A stretch of 64,000 bases of DNA. It comes from Flavobacterium sp. Root186 (lineage in GTDB: Bacteria > Bacteroidota > Bacteroidia > Flavobacteriales > Flavobacteriaceae). Shown in pieces: positions 8,883 through 16,171 of the stretch (position 1 is its first letter; each line of letters opens with the position of its first letter). Made by a program: the position numbers and the translations under genes. Location of the stretch: NCBI RefSeq assembly GCF_001428525.1, contig NZ_LMHW01000001.1:124705-188704 (forward strand), in the 5' to 3' direction. A model generated the notes under the pieces. It had not been told where the DNA came from. It ran no database searches and was given only the letters and a program-made list of their open reading frames with translations.

Positions 8883-8981
8883 TTAATGCTTTCGCATTCT
8901 GAAACCAGCAAGACTATATTCTTCGAAAATTGAATTCAAAAGTTCGTCACTATCGTGTAAAAAATGCAGTTTGGTTTTCAT
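8883..8981 (-). CDS. 32-aa ORF directly behind the SAM-I riboswitch
   Basis: The ATG at 8981 lies 32 nt after the aptamer. The product begins MKTKLHFLHDSDELLNS and ends SLAGFRMRKH before TAA. It has no signal peptide or recognisable domain. It is the first reading frame that the riboswitch could control. A short intergenic gap of 125 nt follows before the TlpA-like gene. It could be a leader peptide or a small protein. Coding is supported only by position and the intact frame. Confidence 0.45.
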   Translation of the reverse strand: MKTKLHFLHDSDELLNSIFEEYSLAGFRMRKH

Positions 8982-9013
8982 TTTAAAAAATAAATAATTT
9001 TAACAATGATGAC

Positions 9014-9135
9014 CTTATCCAGATTTGCGCCAATCTTTCTTATCTGTCCCGCAAGGCGGGAAGGAATTAGCACCTTATTCCGTAACAGGTTGCCAAGACT
9101 TCATAGGGCCTGTTCCCTCAGTCTTTCTGGATAAG
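9014..9135 (-). promoter_or_regulatory. SAM-I (S-box) riboswitch aptamer
   Basis: On the minus strand P1 is a 9-bp helix (CTTATCCAG with CTGGATAAG). Inside are the conserved S-box strings AGAGGGA-like GACTGAGGGAACAGGCCC, GAAGTCTTGGCAACC, AAGGTGCTAATTCC and GACAGATAAG in the right order. SAM binding normally represses downstream sulfur genes. No intrinsic terminator follows before the ATG at 8981, so control is probably translational or uses a structure I cannot see. Confidence 0.95.
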
Positions 9136-9370
9136 TATCATTCAGAATTTTTCTGTGTTACAAATATATATTAATTCTACAGAATTAGTAGTATTTAAAG
9201 TTATTTTTTTTGAATTTTATTTGAAAAACATTTTATACGCTATACAATTCATTGATATTAAACAAATTAAAACAAGATACAAATTTTAATAATTAATTAT
9301 TTTATAATGGAAATTCATACGTTTGACGGAATAAAATTCGGAAATTCTATTTTTTTACTGTTGAAAAAGT

Positions 9371-9404
9371 ATAAAAAAACTCATTTCGTTTTTGAAATGA
9401 GTTT
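9371..9404 (-). terminator. Intrinsic terminator of the 9408-9962 gene
   Basis: An 11-bp stem (9377-9387 with 9394-9404, 6-nt loop) is followed on the minus strand by a run of T, and it lies directly after the stop codon at 9408. The stretch from 9136 to 9370 upstream of the riboswitch is AT-rich with no supportable gene. Confidence 0.8.
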
Positions 9405-9407
9405 CTA

Positions 9408-9962
9408 TTAAAGCTGAACAACATAATTTTTTATTGTTCCAACATTATGGTTAACATCAAAAAAAAGCTGATCGTTTGAAACACCTGACCATCTTTTAAA
9501 GTTGAAAATTCCATAGAGACTAAACCTATTTATTTTTTTTAATAAATCATCTTTGGAGAGTTTCTCTTTTAATTCGGCAATCAATAAAAAATTAAACAAG
9601 GCAAATAATTCATAAAATACAGCTTCGTTATCTATAAAATGATCTTTTTTCAGTACAATAAAATATTCCTTGTACTTAACTTTTTTGTTTTGAATAAAAA
9701 TATGTTCTTTAAGTAATTTAATATTTTTATCAATTGAATTTTCATATCCCGAATCTCCTAAATATATTTTATGACCTTCATTTTCAGAAGATAAAACTAG
9801 CAGAATATAACCTGAACTAATGCCGTCTTTTTTGAAAAAATACTTCTTTCTATTTAAAAACTTTTCTATTTTTAAAACTCTGAAATTGCATTTTATTAAA
9901 GAATGATTTTTATCCTTTCCTATTTTCGCCGATTCAATTTTAATGTTCTTCTTTAACTTCAT
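9408..9962 (-). CDS. Hypothetical protein, 184 aa, possibly distant GIY-YIG-like fold
   Basis: Lys/Phe/Leu-rich protein with no clear family. The middle (SGYILLVLSSENEGHKIYLG, then LLKEHIF, then a helix with EAVFYELFALFNF) follows the order of elements in GIY-YIG proteins (YxL...YxG, RLxxH, LE at the end). The catalytic Arg and Glu are not convincing, so this is a weak suggestion. No signal peptide. The gene is very AT-rich compared with its neighbours and has its own terminator, so it may be a transferred gene. Confidence 0.55.
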   Translation of the reverse strand: MKLKKNIKIESAKIGKDKNHSLIKCNFRVLKIEKFLNRKKYFFKKDGISSGYILLVLSSENEGHKIYLGDSGYENSIDKNIKLLKEHIFIQNKKVKYKEYFIVLKKDHFIDNEAVFYELFALFNFLLIAELKEKLSKDDLLKKINRFSLYGIFNFKRWSGVSNDQLFFDVNHNVGTIKNYVVQL

Positions 9963-10028
9963 TTAAAAATTATTGATTTGCAGTTACAGTGATTTTCTCC
10001 AAAGCCTGTTAATTAAAACAACCTAAAG

Positions 10029-11114
10029 TTATGATTTTAAATCATTAAAATACGCTGTAGTTTCTTCAATCAAAGAATTCATTAATGCTGCCGCTTTTGT
10101 ATGTTTTAAGATTGGCGAAATTTGTCCGCCCCAAAACAAAATCATATCCCATTTTTGCTGATCAAGAGCCGCTTTTCTCAACGGAGAAATAAAAGTAGTC
10201 TGCAATGGAAAAGGGAGCATGTTTGATTCTTTTCCAATTATATCTTTTGTGATTCTGCTCGTTATTCCGCGTCCGAGTCTTCCTGTGTACGCACGGGAAA
10301 GTGTAGTATATTTAGATGCTTCTGAAAATAACATTTCTCTGTGAATAGGTAATGCATTCGATTCGTCGACAGCTAAAAAAGCGGTTCCAATCTGGGCTGC
10401 GCTTGCGCCTAATGTTAAAGCTGCGGCAATGCCTTTTCCATCGGCTATTCCACCCGCTGCAATGATTGGTGTTTTTATTTTTTCACGCATTAACTGCAGT
10501 AAAACAAAAGTTCCGGTTACAGATGCTTCAGCGTTAGTTAAAAAAGAAGGCCGGTGCCCACCTGCTTCAAAACCAGAAGCGATAATCATATCAACTCCTT
10601 TACTTTCCAGAAAAATGGCTTCATCCAGAGTTGTAGCTACACCAACGGTAACAATTCCTAATCTTCGAAATTGTTCTAAAACATCAGCCGAAGGAACGCC
10701 AAACATAAAACTGAAAACTTTCGGTTTAACATCTAAAATAACTTGTAACTGGTTCTCGAATCTCGATTGAAACGGCGCCGGTTTTTCCGGCAACGGAATT
10801 CCTAATTCGTCATAATAGGGTTTAAAAACTGCTTTTGTTTTTTCAAATTGTTCATTGGTTAAACCACCATCCGGAATGTCATGATCTGAAACCCAAAGAT
10901 TAATATTATACGGTTTATCCGTGGCTGCTTTTATCTGCTTGTCAACTTCGTAAATTTCCTGCGGACTTAAAGTGTAAGCTCCATAGCCGCCCAATCCGCC
11001 CAGATTAGAAACCGTCGCCGTTAATTCTACCGTTGATAAATTGCCCCCAAAAGGGCCTTGCAAAATTGGGTAATCAATTCCTAACAGTTCCTTAGCTTTT
11101 GTATTGTACCACAT
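10029..11114 (-). CDS. Nitronate monooxygenase / 2-nitropropane dioxygenase family FMN enzyme
   Basis: 361 aa TIM-barrel flavoenzyme. Motifs are LGIDYPILQGPFGG at the N-terminus, GVPSADVLEQ, ASGFEAGGHR (catalytic-loop His of the class), IIAAGGIADGKGIAAALTLG and ASAAQIGTAFLAV. Members oxidise nitronates or act as NAD(P)H:flavin oxidoreductases, and the exact substrate cannot be told from sequence. It is the last gene of the 13099-to-10029 operon, 16 nt after the NTF2-like gene. Confidence 0.9.
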   Translation of the reverse strand: MWYNTKAKELLGIDYPILQGPFGGNLSTVELTATVSNLGGLGGYGAYTLSPQEIYEVDKQIKAATDKPYNINLWVSDHDIPDGGLTNEQFEKTKAVFKPYYDELGIPLPEKPAPFQSRFENQLQVILDVKPKVFSFMFGVPSADVLEQFRRLGIVTVGVATTLDEAIFLESKGVDMIIASGFEAGGHRPSFLTNAEASVTGTFVLLQLMREKIKTPIIAAGGIADGKGIAAALTLGASAAQIGTAFLAVDESNALPIHREMLFSEASKYTTLSRAYTGRLGRGITSRITKDIIGKESNMLPFPLQTTFISPLRKAALDQQKWDMILFWGGQISPILKHTKAAALMNSLIEETTAYFNDLKS

Positions 11115-11130
11115 TGCTTCAAATTTTAAA

Positions 11131-11580
11131 TTATTTGCTGGTGTCTGTCAACAGTTTATTGACGATAAGCCATTTGCCATTAATCTTATGGAAAGATAAA
11201 AAATCCCTATAATTAAAGTCGTACATTTTAACATTTAATTCCGCTACAGCGATAGAGTTTACAACACTTATATGCAGAATTTCACCTTTAAAAGGTTTGC
11301 CTGAATCTTTTGGACTTTGTCTGTTTTTAACGCCGTCTAAATACAAATCAACGGTTTTGAAATACGGCTGTCCTTTTATATCACCAAAAAGCAATGCTCC
11401 GGGTTGAAAAATACTGCCAAGCAAAATTTCATCACCTTCATAAATACCTTTAAAGTAATAGTTTTCTATTGCTTCGGTAATGGCCTGAATTTCTATTTGA
11501 TTTTCCATTTTGTTAGTATTTTGAGCTTTTATGCCCTGAAAACTCCAGAGCATAAAAGCAGTTAATAATATAGTTTTCAC
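11131..11580 (-). CDS. NTF2-like (putative lumazine-binding family) secreted protein
   Basis: 149 aa. The N-terminus MKTILLTAFMLWSFQGIKAQ is a signal peptide. The rest fits the NTF2/Lumazine_bd_2 fold: helix EIQAITEAIENYYFKGIYEGD, FQPGALLFGDIKGQPY, then strands VVNSIAVAELNVKM and FLSFHKINGKWLIVNKL. Such proteins are small cone-shaped ligand binders of uncertain function. The ATG lies 1 nt past the SDR stop, so translation is likely coupled. Confidence 0.8.
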   Translation of the reverse strand: MKTILLTAFMLWSFQGIKAQNTNKMENQIEIQAITEAIENYYFKGIYEGDEILLGSIFQPGALLFGDIKGQPYFKTVDLYLDGVKNRQSPKDSGKPFKGEILHISVVNSIAVAELNVKMYDFNYRDFLSFHKINGKWLIVNKLLTDTSK

Positions 11581-11581
11581 C

Positions 11582-12316
11582 TTAATTTAAATTGTGTCCT
11601 GCACCTTTTCCGCCATCAACATTGATGATAGAACCGGTAATAAAATTGCTTTTGGCAACGGTATAAACCATTTCAGAAACATCGTCGATCTCTCCTACTC
11701 TGTTTAATAAATGTAAACCGGCACTTTGATCTGCGTTATCACCGTGCATTGGCGTGCGAATTACACCCGGAGCAACCGTATTGAAACGAATATTTTGTTT
11801 ACCAAATTCTGCAGCCAGCTGAATTGTCAAAGCATGAATTGCACCTTTACTTGCAATTGGCGCCGAAGCCGGCCATCCGCCTAAACCGTGATTTACTAAT
11901 GGTGTTCCGATATTAATGACAACTCCGCCTTGTTGTTTCAGCATTTGCGGAAGCACTGATTGTGTTGTAAAATAAGTTCCTTTTAGGTTGGTTTTCAAAA
12001 ATGTATCTAAATATGCTTCGTCCACTTCCAAGAATGGTTTGCTGGCAAAGATTCCTGCATTGTTGATTAATACATCTACAGAACCAAATTTTTCTAAAGC
12101 AATTTTTACCAATTGTTCTCCTGTTCTTTTATCGCTTACATCTCCGGCAAACATGGCCAGATTTTCGCCTGCGCCAAATTCATTGAAAGTTTTTTCTAAT
12201 GAAGATGCTGTAACTGAGTTTATAACTACATTATCGCCTCTGTCTAAAAAATATTTAGCGATTCCTTTTCCGATACCTGAAGCTGCTCCGGTAACGATTA
12301 TTGTTTGTTTTTTCAT
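11582..12316 (-). CDS. Short-chain dehydrogenase/reductase with altered active site
   Basis: 244 aa Rossmann protein. The cofactor motif VTGAASGIGKGIA and LINNAGIF are intact, and the C-terminus GSIINVDGG is typical. The catalytic YxxxK is not: the segment reads ASAPIASKGAIHALT, so the Lys is present but Pro occupies the Tyr position. The usual catalytic Ser region reads VINIGTPL. The protein may not reduce carbonyls in the standard way. It is in an operon with a tautomerase, an NTF2-like protein and a flavoenzyme. Confidence 0.9.
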   Translation of the reverse strand: MKKQTIIVTGAASGIGKGIAKYFLDRGDNVVINSVTASSLEKTFNEFGAGENLAMFAGDVSDKRTGEQLVKIALEKFGSVDVLINNAGIFASKPFLEVDEAYLDTFLKTNLKGTYFTTQSVLPQMLKQQGGVVINIGTPLVNHGLGGWPASAPIASKGAIHALTIQLAAEFGKQNIRFNTVAPGVIRTPMHGDNADQSAGLHLLNRVGEIDDVSEMVYTVAKSNFITGSIINVDGGKGAGHNLN

Positions 12317-12321
12317 GATGT

Positions 12322-12540
12322 TTATTTTTTATCGGCTGTTATGCCTTTTTCTCTTAATACTGAAACCTGTTCTCCTGCATAACCCCAATCGTCTAATTCA
12401 ATTTCCTGAATTACAACGTGAGTCAAATGCGGATCTTTATTTAATACTTCTGTAATCAGGTTGGTAATTCCGCTGATTAATTGTTGTTTTTGCCCGCGTG
12501 TTACTCCTTCGCGGGTCAATTCGATTTTTACGTAAGGCAT
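12322..12540 (-). CDS. 4-oxalocrotonate tautomerase-like protein
   Basis: 72 aa. I start it at ATG 12540 rather than at upstream in-frame codons because this puts the catalytic Pro at position 2 (MPYVKIELTREG), the amino-terminal proline after Met removal. The pattern VTRGQKQQLISGITNLITEV and the later VIQEIELDDWGYAGE are typical of the family. These enzymes tautomerise enol/keto acids in aromatic degradation or act on related unsaturated acids. It is 5 nt from the SDR gene. Confidence 0.85.
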   Translation of the reverse strand: MPYVKIELTREGVTRGQKQQLISGITNLITEVLNKDPHLTHVVIQEIELDDWGYAGEQVSVLREKGITADKK

Positions 12541-12544
12541 GATG

Positions 12545-13099
12545 TTAGTTTTTAGATTGTCCTGAAAAAACAGCTTTGGCAGTGATATTAAAATCAAGCT
12601 CAAAGTCGTTGTAGATTAAAGTATCTCCCAAATCTTTGAAGAAATTTCCTGAACGGAATTTGATGTCGTATTTGGTACGATCGATAATCAATTTACCTCC
12701 AAGTGAAATGATATTATGGTTGTTTTCTACTTGTGCTTCAAACCCAACAAGATGTGTAATGTCTTTTATAGTCAGATTTCCTTCTAGATGGTAAGTTGTA
12801 TTTGATATTTCTTTTACGCTTAAAATATCTAATGTCGCTGTTGGGAATTTTTCGATAGAGAAAAAATCGTCAGATGCAAGATGTCCTGCAAATTGAGTGT
12901 TCGTTGCCGGATCTGTTACATCCAGAATTTTAATAGAAGTGGTGTCGATAACAACATTTCCTCCTTTTATTTTTCCATCATTAAAGATGAAATTACCATT
13001 TTTGATACCAATTGTACCATTATGTGCACCAGTAACTTTTCTACCAGTCCATTCTACGCTGCTGTTTGAGCTTACGATTTCAAAATTTATTGTTTCCAT
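12545..13099 (-). CDS. YceI-family lipid-binding-like protein, cytoplasmic form
   Basis: 184 aa starting at ATG 13099 (METINFEIVSSNSSVEWTG). The lipocalin-like YceI pattern is clear: SSVEWTGRKVTGAHNGTIGI, then a DVTDPATNTQFAGHLASDDF loop, FPTATLDILSV and LTIKDITHLVGFEAQV. No signal peptide, unlike many YceI proteins. Family members bind polyisoprenoid or quinone-like molecules. It is the first gene of the operon, with a CRP/FNR-type site and a -7-like element (13125-13132) upstream. Confidence 0.85.
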   Translation of the reverse strand: METINFEIVSSNSSVEWTGRKVTGAHNGTIGIKNGNFIFNDGKIKGGNVVIDTTSIKILDVTDPATNTQFAGHLASDDFFSIEKFPTATLDILSVKEISNTTYHLEGNLTIKDITHLVGFEAQVENNHNIISLGGKLIIDRTKYDIKFRSGNFFKDLGDTLIYNDFELDFNITAKAVFSGQSKN

Positions 13100-13124
13100 T
13101 TTTATTGTATTTAAAAGTACAGTA

Positions 13125-13173
13125 CAAAGGAACGGCGACAATAAAAATTGGTTACGTGATGTAGATCACATTC
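13125..13173 (-). promoter_or_regulatory. Promoter with Crp/Fnr-type operator upstream of the YceI operon
   Basis: The minus strand reads TGTGA-TCTACA-TCACG (core GTGAT-N4-ATCAC at 13156-13169), a CRP/FNR-class palindrome. It is centred about 31 bp upstream of a TTCCTTTG sequence (13125-13132), one mismatch from the TAnnTTTG -7 element. This is the class II activator position. The Crp/Fnr gene next door (13428-14000) is the natural candidate. Confidence 0.6.
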
Positions 13174-13183
13174 TTTTTTTTAA

Positions 13184-13330
13184 AGGTTCTAAGGGACTAA
13201 GTTGCTAAGGTTCTAAGTTTTTTTTATATCTATATAGAATTTAAAAACATAGCCAGCGGTTTCAACCGCTGGAACGCAAAGTATTGTCATAACCAACATC
13301 CCTGTGGTTAAAAACACAGGCAATATTCCT
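13184..13330. repeat. Intergenic repeat block
   Basis: The block contains a CTAAGG-type repeat (13186-13217; a similar block lies at 39907-39946) followed by short hairpins around AGCGGTTTCAACCGCT and CCTGTGGTTAAAAACACAGG. These are typical flavobacterial intergenic repeats. Positions 13331-13427 hold further AATCTGCGG-type repeat text and no gene. Confidence 0.6.
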
Positions 13331-13427
13331 ATAGCGATAAAATAATCTGCTCAATCAGCAAAATCTGCGGAAACCAAATCTGTACAAACAAAAAAATAAT
13401 CTGTAAAATCTGTGGCCAAACAAAGAA

Positions 13428-14000
13428 CTAAGAATTATAAAGTCGGCTCAAAGTTTCTCTTGAAACGCCCAAATAAGCCGCAATTAAATGCTTTGGAACT
13501 AAATTGTATAATTGAGGATACAAAGCCAAAAGTTCTTCGTAACGTATTTTGACATTATTATTCATAAAAGACAAAAGTCTTTTTTGAGAAGCAATGTAAC
13601 CTTTATTCGTTCTCCAGCGAAAGAAATGTTCAACCTGATGAAATTCGGTGCAGAGTTTTTCGCGATCGGCGCTGGATAGACAAAGCACTACGGCATCTGT
13701 AATGCAATCGACATTTATAGCTGCCGGACTTTGATTGTATAACGCATTATAATCTGATGTCCACCAGGTTGGCATTGCAAACTGCAGAATATACATTTTG
13801 ATTTCATCATTAATATAAAAGGCTTTCAAACAACCCGAAATCACAAAATACTCACAATCCACTTTATCGCCTGCGCTGATAATTGTTTGCCCTTTTTTAA
13901 AAGATAACATTTTAAAATGCGAAAAGAAATATTCGAATTGTTCTTCTGTCAAAGAAGCTGTTTTGGCGATATGTTCCTTTAAAAGTGTTTTGGTTTCCAT
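13428..14000 (-). CDS. Crp/Fnr-family transcriptional regulator
   Basis: 190 aa. An N-terminal cyclic-nucleotide-binding-type jelly roll (about 15-115: LSFKKGQTIISAGDKVD, EYFVISGCLKAFYI) lacks the Arg-Ser cAMP signature. A long helix and a C-terminal HTH follow (YNLVPKHLIAAYLGVSRETL, SRL). This architecture is common in Bacteroidota one-component regulators. It probably acts at the palindrome at 13156-13169 upstream of the redox operon. Its own promoter may use TAACTTTG at 14038-14045. Confidence 0.9.
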   Translation of the reverse strand: METKTLLKEHIAKTASLTEEQFEYFFSHFKMLSFKKGQTIISAGDKVDCEYFVISGCLKAFYINDEIKMYILQFAMPTWWTSDYNALYNQSPAAINVDCITDAVVLCLSSADREKLCTEFHQVEHFFRWRTNKGYIASQKRLLSFMNNNVKIRYEELLALYPQLYNLVPKHLIAAYLGVSRETLSRLYNS

Positions 14001-14066
14001 TTTAAATGGTGACTATTTTGGTTTGAAAATCTTTTGCAAAGTTATAAAATCAAATGAACTTATTGA

Positions 14067-14142
14067 TTGTCTATTTGGGATTTGAATTTGTCCGTTTCAC
14101 CAAAACTTGAATATGAAATCGGCTGCCATTGACGCAATTTTG
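14067..14142 (+). promoter_or_regulatory. Tandem-repeat operator and -7-like element of the DoxX gene
   Basis: Two direct copies (TTGTCTATTTG 14067-14077 and TTGTCCGTTTC 14088-14098) are 21 bp apart. Exactly 36 nt after the proximal copy is CAATTTTG (14135-14142), one mismatch from the -7 consensus. The same arrangement precedes the hydrolase (21257-21332) and cupin (21975-22050) genes. Confidence 0.6.
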
Positions 14143-14171
14143 TCCTGTTTAACAACTTAAAATTTAAAATC

Positions 14172-14573
14172 ATGAATGCAAAAACAACAAAAATTATTTA
14201 TTGGACAGGAATTATTTTAACTTCTTTATGGTTTGGTGCCAGCGGATTTTTTGAATTGACAACCAACAAATTAGTTTGGGAAATTACACAACAATTGGGT
14301 TATCCTGCACATTTTATTTACATCCTTGGTGTAATGAAAGTTTCAGGAGTAATCACCTTATTAATCCCGAATAAATTATTACGATTAAAAGAATGGGTAT
14401 TTGCGGGAGTATTTTTTGATATTATTTTCGCTTTCTTTTCAAAATTGGTTGTATTAGGTTTTCCTGCAACTATTGATGCTATTATTGCTTTTGTTATGGT
14501 AAGTGTTACTTATATAATGTTTAGAAAATTATACAGTGTAAACTATACAGCAAGAGTTTCAGAGGAAAATTAA
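14172..14573 (+). CDS. DoxX-like four-helix membrane protein
   Basis: 133 aa with four hydrophobic segments (IIYWTGIILTSLWFGASGF, FIYILGVMKVSGVITLLI, WVFAGVFFDIIFAFFSKLVV, IIAFVMVSVTYIMF). The order and the LxG...KVxG..LL pattern fit the DoxX/DUF4870-type family of small inner-membrane proteins linked to quinone or redox stress. It is monocistronic, preceded by the shared tandem-repeat operator and divergent from the Crp/Fnr gene. Confidence 0.8.
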   Translation: MNAKTTKIIYWTGIILTSLWFGASGFFELTTNKLVWEITQQLGYPAHFIYILGVMKVSGVITLLIPNKLLRLKEWVFAGVFFDIIFAFFSKLVVLGFPATIDAIIAFVMVSVTYIMFRKLYSVNYTARVSEEN

Positions 14574-14631
14574 GATTCTAAAGTATTATGTTTTTTTAAT
14601 CTCACAAAGTCGCAAAGATTAATTTTTTTTA

Positions 14632-14757
14632 TTGCCTCCAGCTTTAGCTGGAGGTTTCTTTATTTAATATCAAATGGCTTTAGCCGAACACACAATTTTG
14701 GCTAAAGCCTCTAAAACATACTTCTGTTAACCTCCAGCTAAAGCTGGAGGCAATTGA
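14632..14757. repeat. Nested palindromic repeat element
   Basis: The element is bounded by two near-identical palindromes built on CCTCCAGC/GCTGGAGG (one with TTTA, one with TAAA at the centre). Inside is a second inverted pair (GGCTTTAGCC and GGCTAAAGCC). The transcript would fold into a long hairpin. It lies between DoxX and SDR genes and encodes nothing. Together with 14758-14846 it fills most of the gap 14574-14944. Confidence 0.75.
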
Positions 14758-14846
14758 AATAATGATAATTTTAATTAATAATAATATACTAGATATAATC
14801 CTTATAATCTGTGGCAAAAAAAACCTCTGCACCTTTATAACTTCAA

Positions 14847-14919
14847 AAACTTGAGCTTTAAAACAAATAAACTTGAGCTTTTCAACAAAACAATAACCTT
14901 CATTCCCGACGTAACTTTG
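14847..14919 (+). promoter_or_regulatory. Direct-repeat operator and -7 element of the SDR gene
   Basis: AAACTTGAGCTTT occurs at 14847-14859 and 14869-14881, 22 bp apart, and is followed by TAACTTTG at 14912-14919, a match to the -7 consensus. Two helical turns between direct repeats is the geometry of AraC-type sites. An AraC-family gene follows at 16172. Confidence 0.55.
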
Positions 14920-14944
14920 TAATGAACTTAAAAACACAATTACA

Positions 14945-15823
14945 ATGAACAAAATATGGTTTATTACAGGAAGCTCTCGAGGATTAGGTCGTAATCTTAC
15001 TGAAGCAGTTTTAGAAAGCGGTGACAAAGTTGCAGCAACCGCAAGAGACATTAATCAGTTAAATGATTTAAAAGAAAAATTTCAGAATCAGATTCTGCCT
15101 TTGAAATTAGATGTTACCAATTATGATGAAGTTCATCAGGCCGTAAACAAAGCTGTTGAGCATTTCGGAAGAATCGATGTTTTGGTTAACAATGCCGGAT
15201 TCGGAATAATTGGTGCTGCAGAAGCTTATACCAACGAACAAGTTCGCAGTCAGTTAGAAACCAATTTATATGCGCCAATTGAAATTACGCGTGCCGTTCT
15301 GCCTTTTATGCGTAAACAAGCTTCTGGTCGAATTTTACAAATAAGCTCTGTTGGCGGACGCGTTGGAAATCCGGGTTTAACAATGTATCAGGCAGCAAAA
15401 TTTGGCTTAAGCGGCTTTACTGAGGCTTTAGCCAAAGAAGTTGCACCACTCGGAATTTTAGTAACCAGCGTTGAACCAGGCGGATTCCGCACGGATTGGG
15501 CCGGAGCATCAATGACGTTTGCTGAAGATATTGAAGGTTACGAAATAGTGAAACAACGTACAGATTTCTTTAAAGCTGGAAATTTTGTTCCGGTTGGAGA
15601 TCCTGAAAAAGCGGCAAAAGTTATGGTTGATCTGGCTTCGCATCCAAATCCGCCAGTACATCTTGTGTTGGGAAGCGAAGCTATTGGAATTTTACAAATT
15701 GCTGATCAAAACAGAACCGAAGAAATGGAAAAATGGATGAATATTAGTTTATCTACGGATCATCAAGATTCTGAAAGTTTTTTAGATTCAGCGCAAGCTA
15801 AATGGTTTAGTGGTAAGAAATAA
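14945..15823 (+). CDS. Short-chain dehydrogenase/reductase
   Basis: 292 aa classical-type SDR. It has FITGSSRGLGRNL (NADP-type glycine motif with SR), VNNAGFG, catalytic Ser in LQISSVGG, YQAAK as the YxxxK pair, and VEPGGFRTDW. The extended C-terminus (about 45 residues past the core) fits the oxidoreductases often annotated as SDR family NAD(P)-dependent in flavobacteria. Substrate unknown. Preceded by a direct-repeat operator and followed 348 nt later by an AraC regulator. Confidence 0.92.
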   Translation: MNKIWFITGSSRGLGRNLTEAVLESGDKVAATARDINQLNDLKEKFQNQILPLKLDVTNYDEVHQAVNKAVEHFGRIDVLVNNAGFGIIGAAEAYTNEQVRSQLETNLYAPIEITRAVLPFMRKQASGRILQISSVGGRVGNPGLTMYQAAKFGLSGFTEALAKEVAPLGILVTSVEPGGFRTDWAGASMTFAEDIEGYEIVKQRTDFFKAGNFVPVGDPEKAAKVMVDLASHPNPPVHLVLGSEAIGILQIADQNRTEEMEKWMNISLSTDHQDSESFLDSAQAKWFSGKK

Positions 15824-15931
15824 CAGTAAAAAAAATGCAATATCAATGATAAACGTATAATTTTAAACACATAGAAACATAGTTTTTCATTCTTTATAAG
15901 GGCGTTTCACTTTTTTAAACAAACATAGCTT

Positions 15932-16017
15932 TTTTTTTCACGCAGATTTATGCAGATTAAATTTTAAAAAAAAAAATCTGCCAAATCTGCTTAAATCATT
16001 AAAATCTGCGTGAAATA
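15932..16017. repeat. AATCTGC-type intergenic repeat
   Basis: Inverted arms TTTCACGCAGATT and AATCTGCGTGAAA flank several AATCTGC/GCAGATT units. The same text recurs at 19022-19170 and 19253-19334. The gap 15824-16171 contains nothing else that I can support, apart from a TAAATTTG sequence at 16160-16167 just before the AraC gene. Confidence 0.7.
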
Positions 16018-16171
16018 TTTTAAACACAAAGCATGTATAAAAATCTAGATTTTTCATGTATCTTTTATTTAGAATATAATCTATGCTTCTCTATGTTTCA
16101 AAATAAATCTTTAATTTTAAATCAGGGAGTGCCTTAAATTCTTACTGCTTGATTTTTTATAAATTTGTGAT

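Noticed and set aside
9307-9411. Plus-strand 34-codon frame (MEIHTFDGIKFGNS...)
   Set aside because: It runs through the terminator hairpin of the minus-strand gene, and only its first residues look protein-like. Not enough to call a gene or a remnant.
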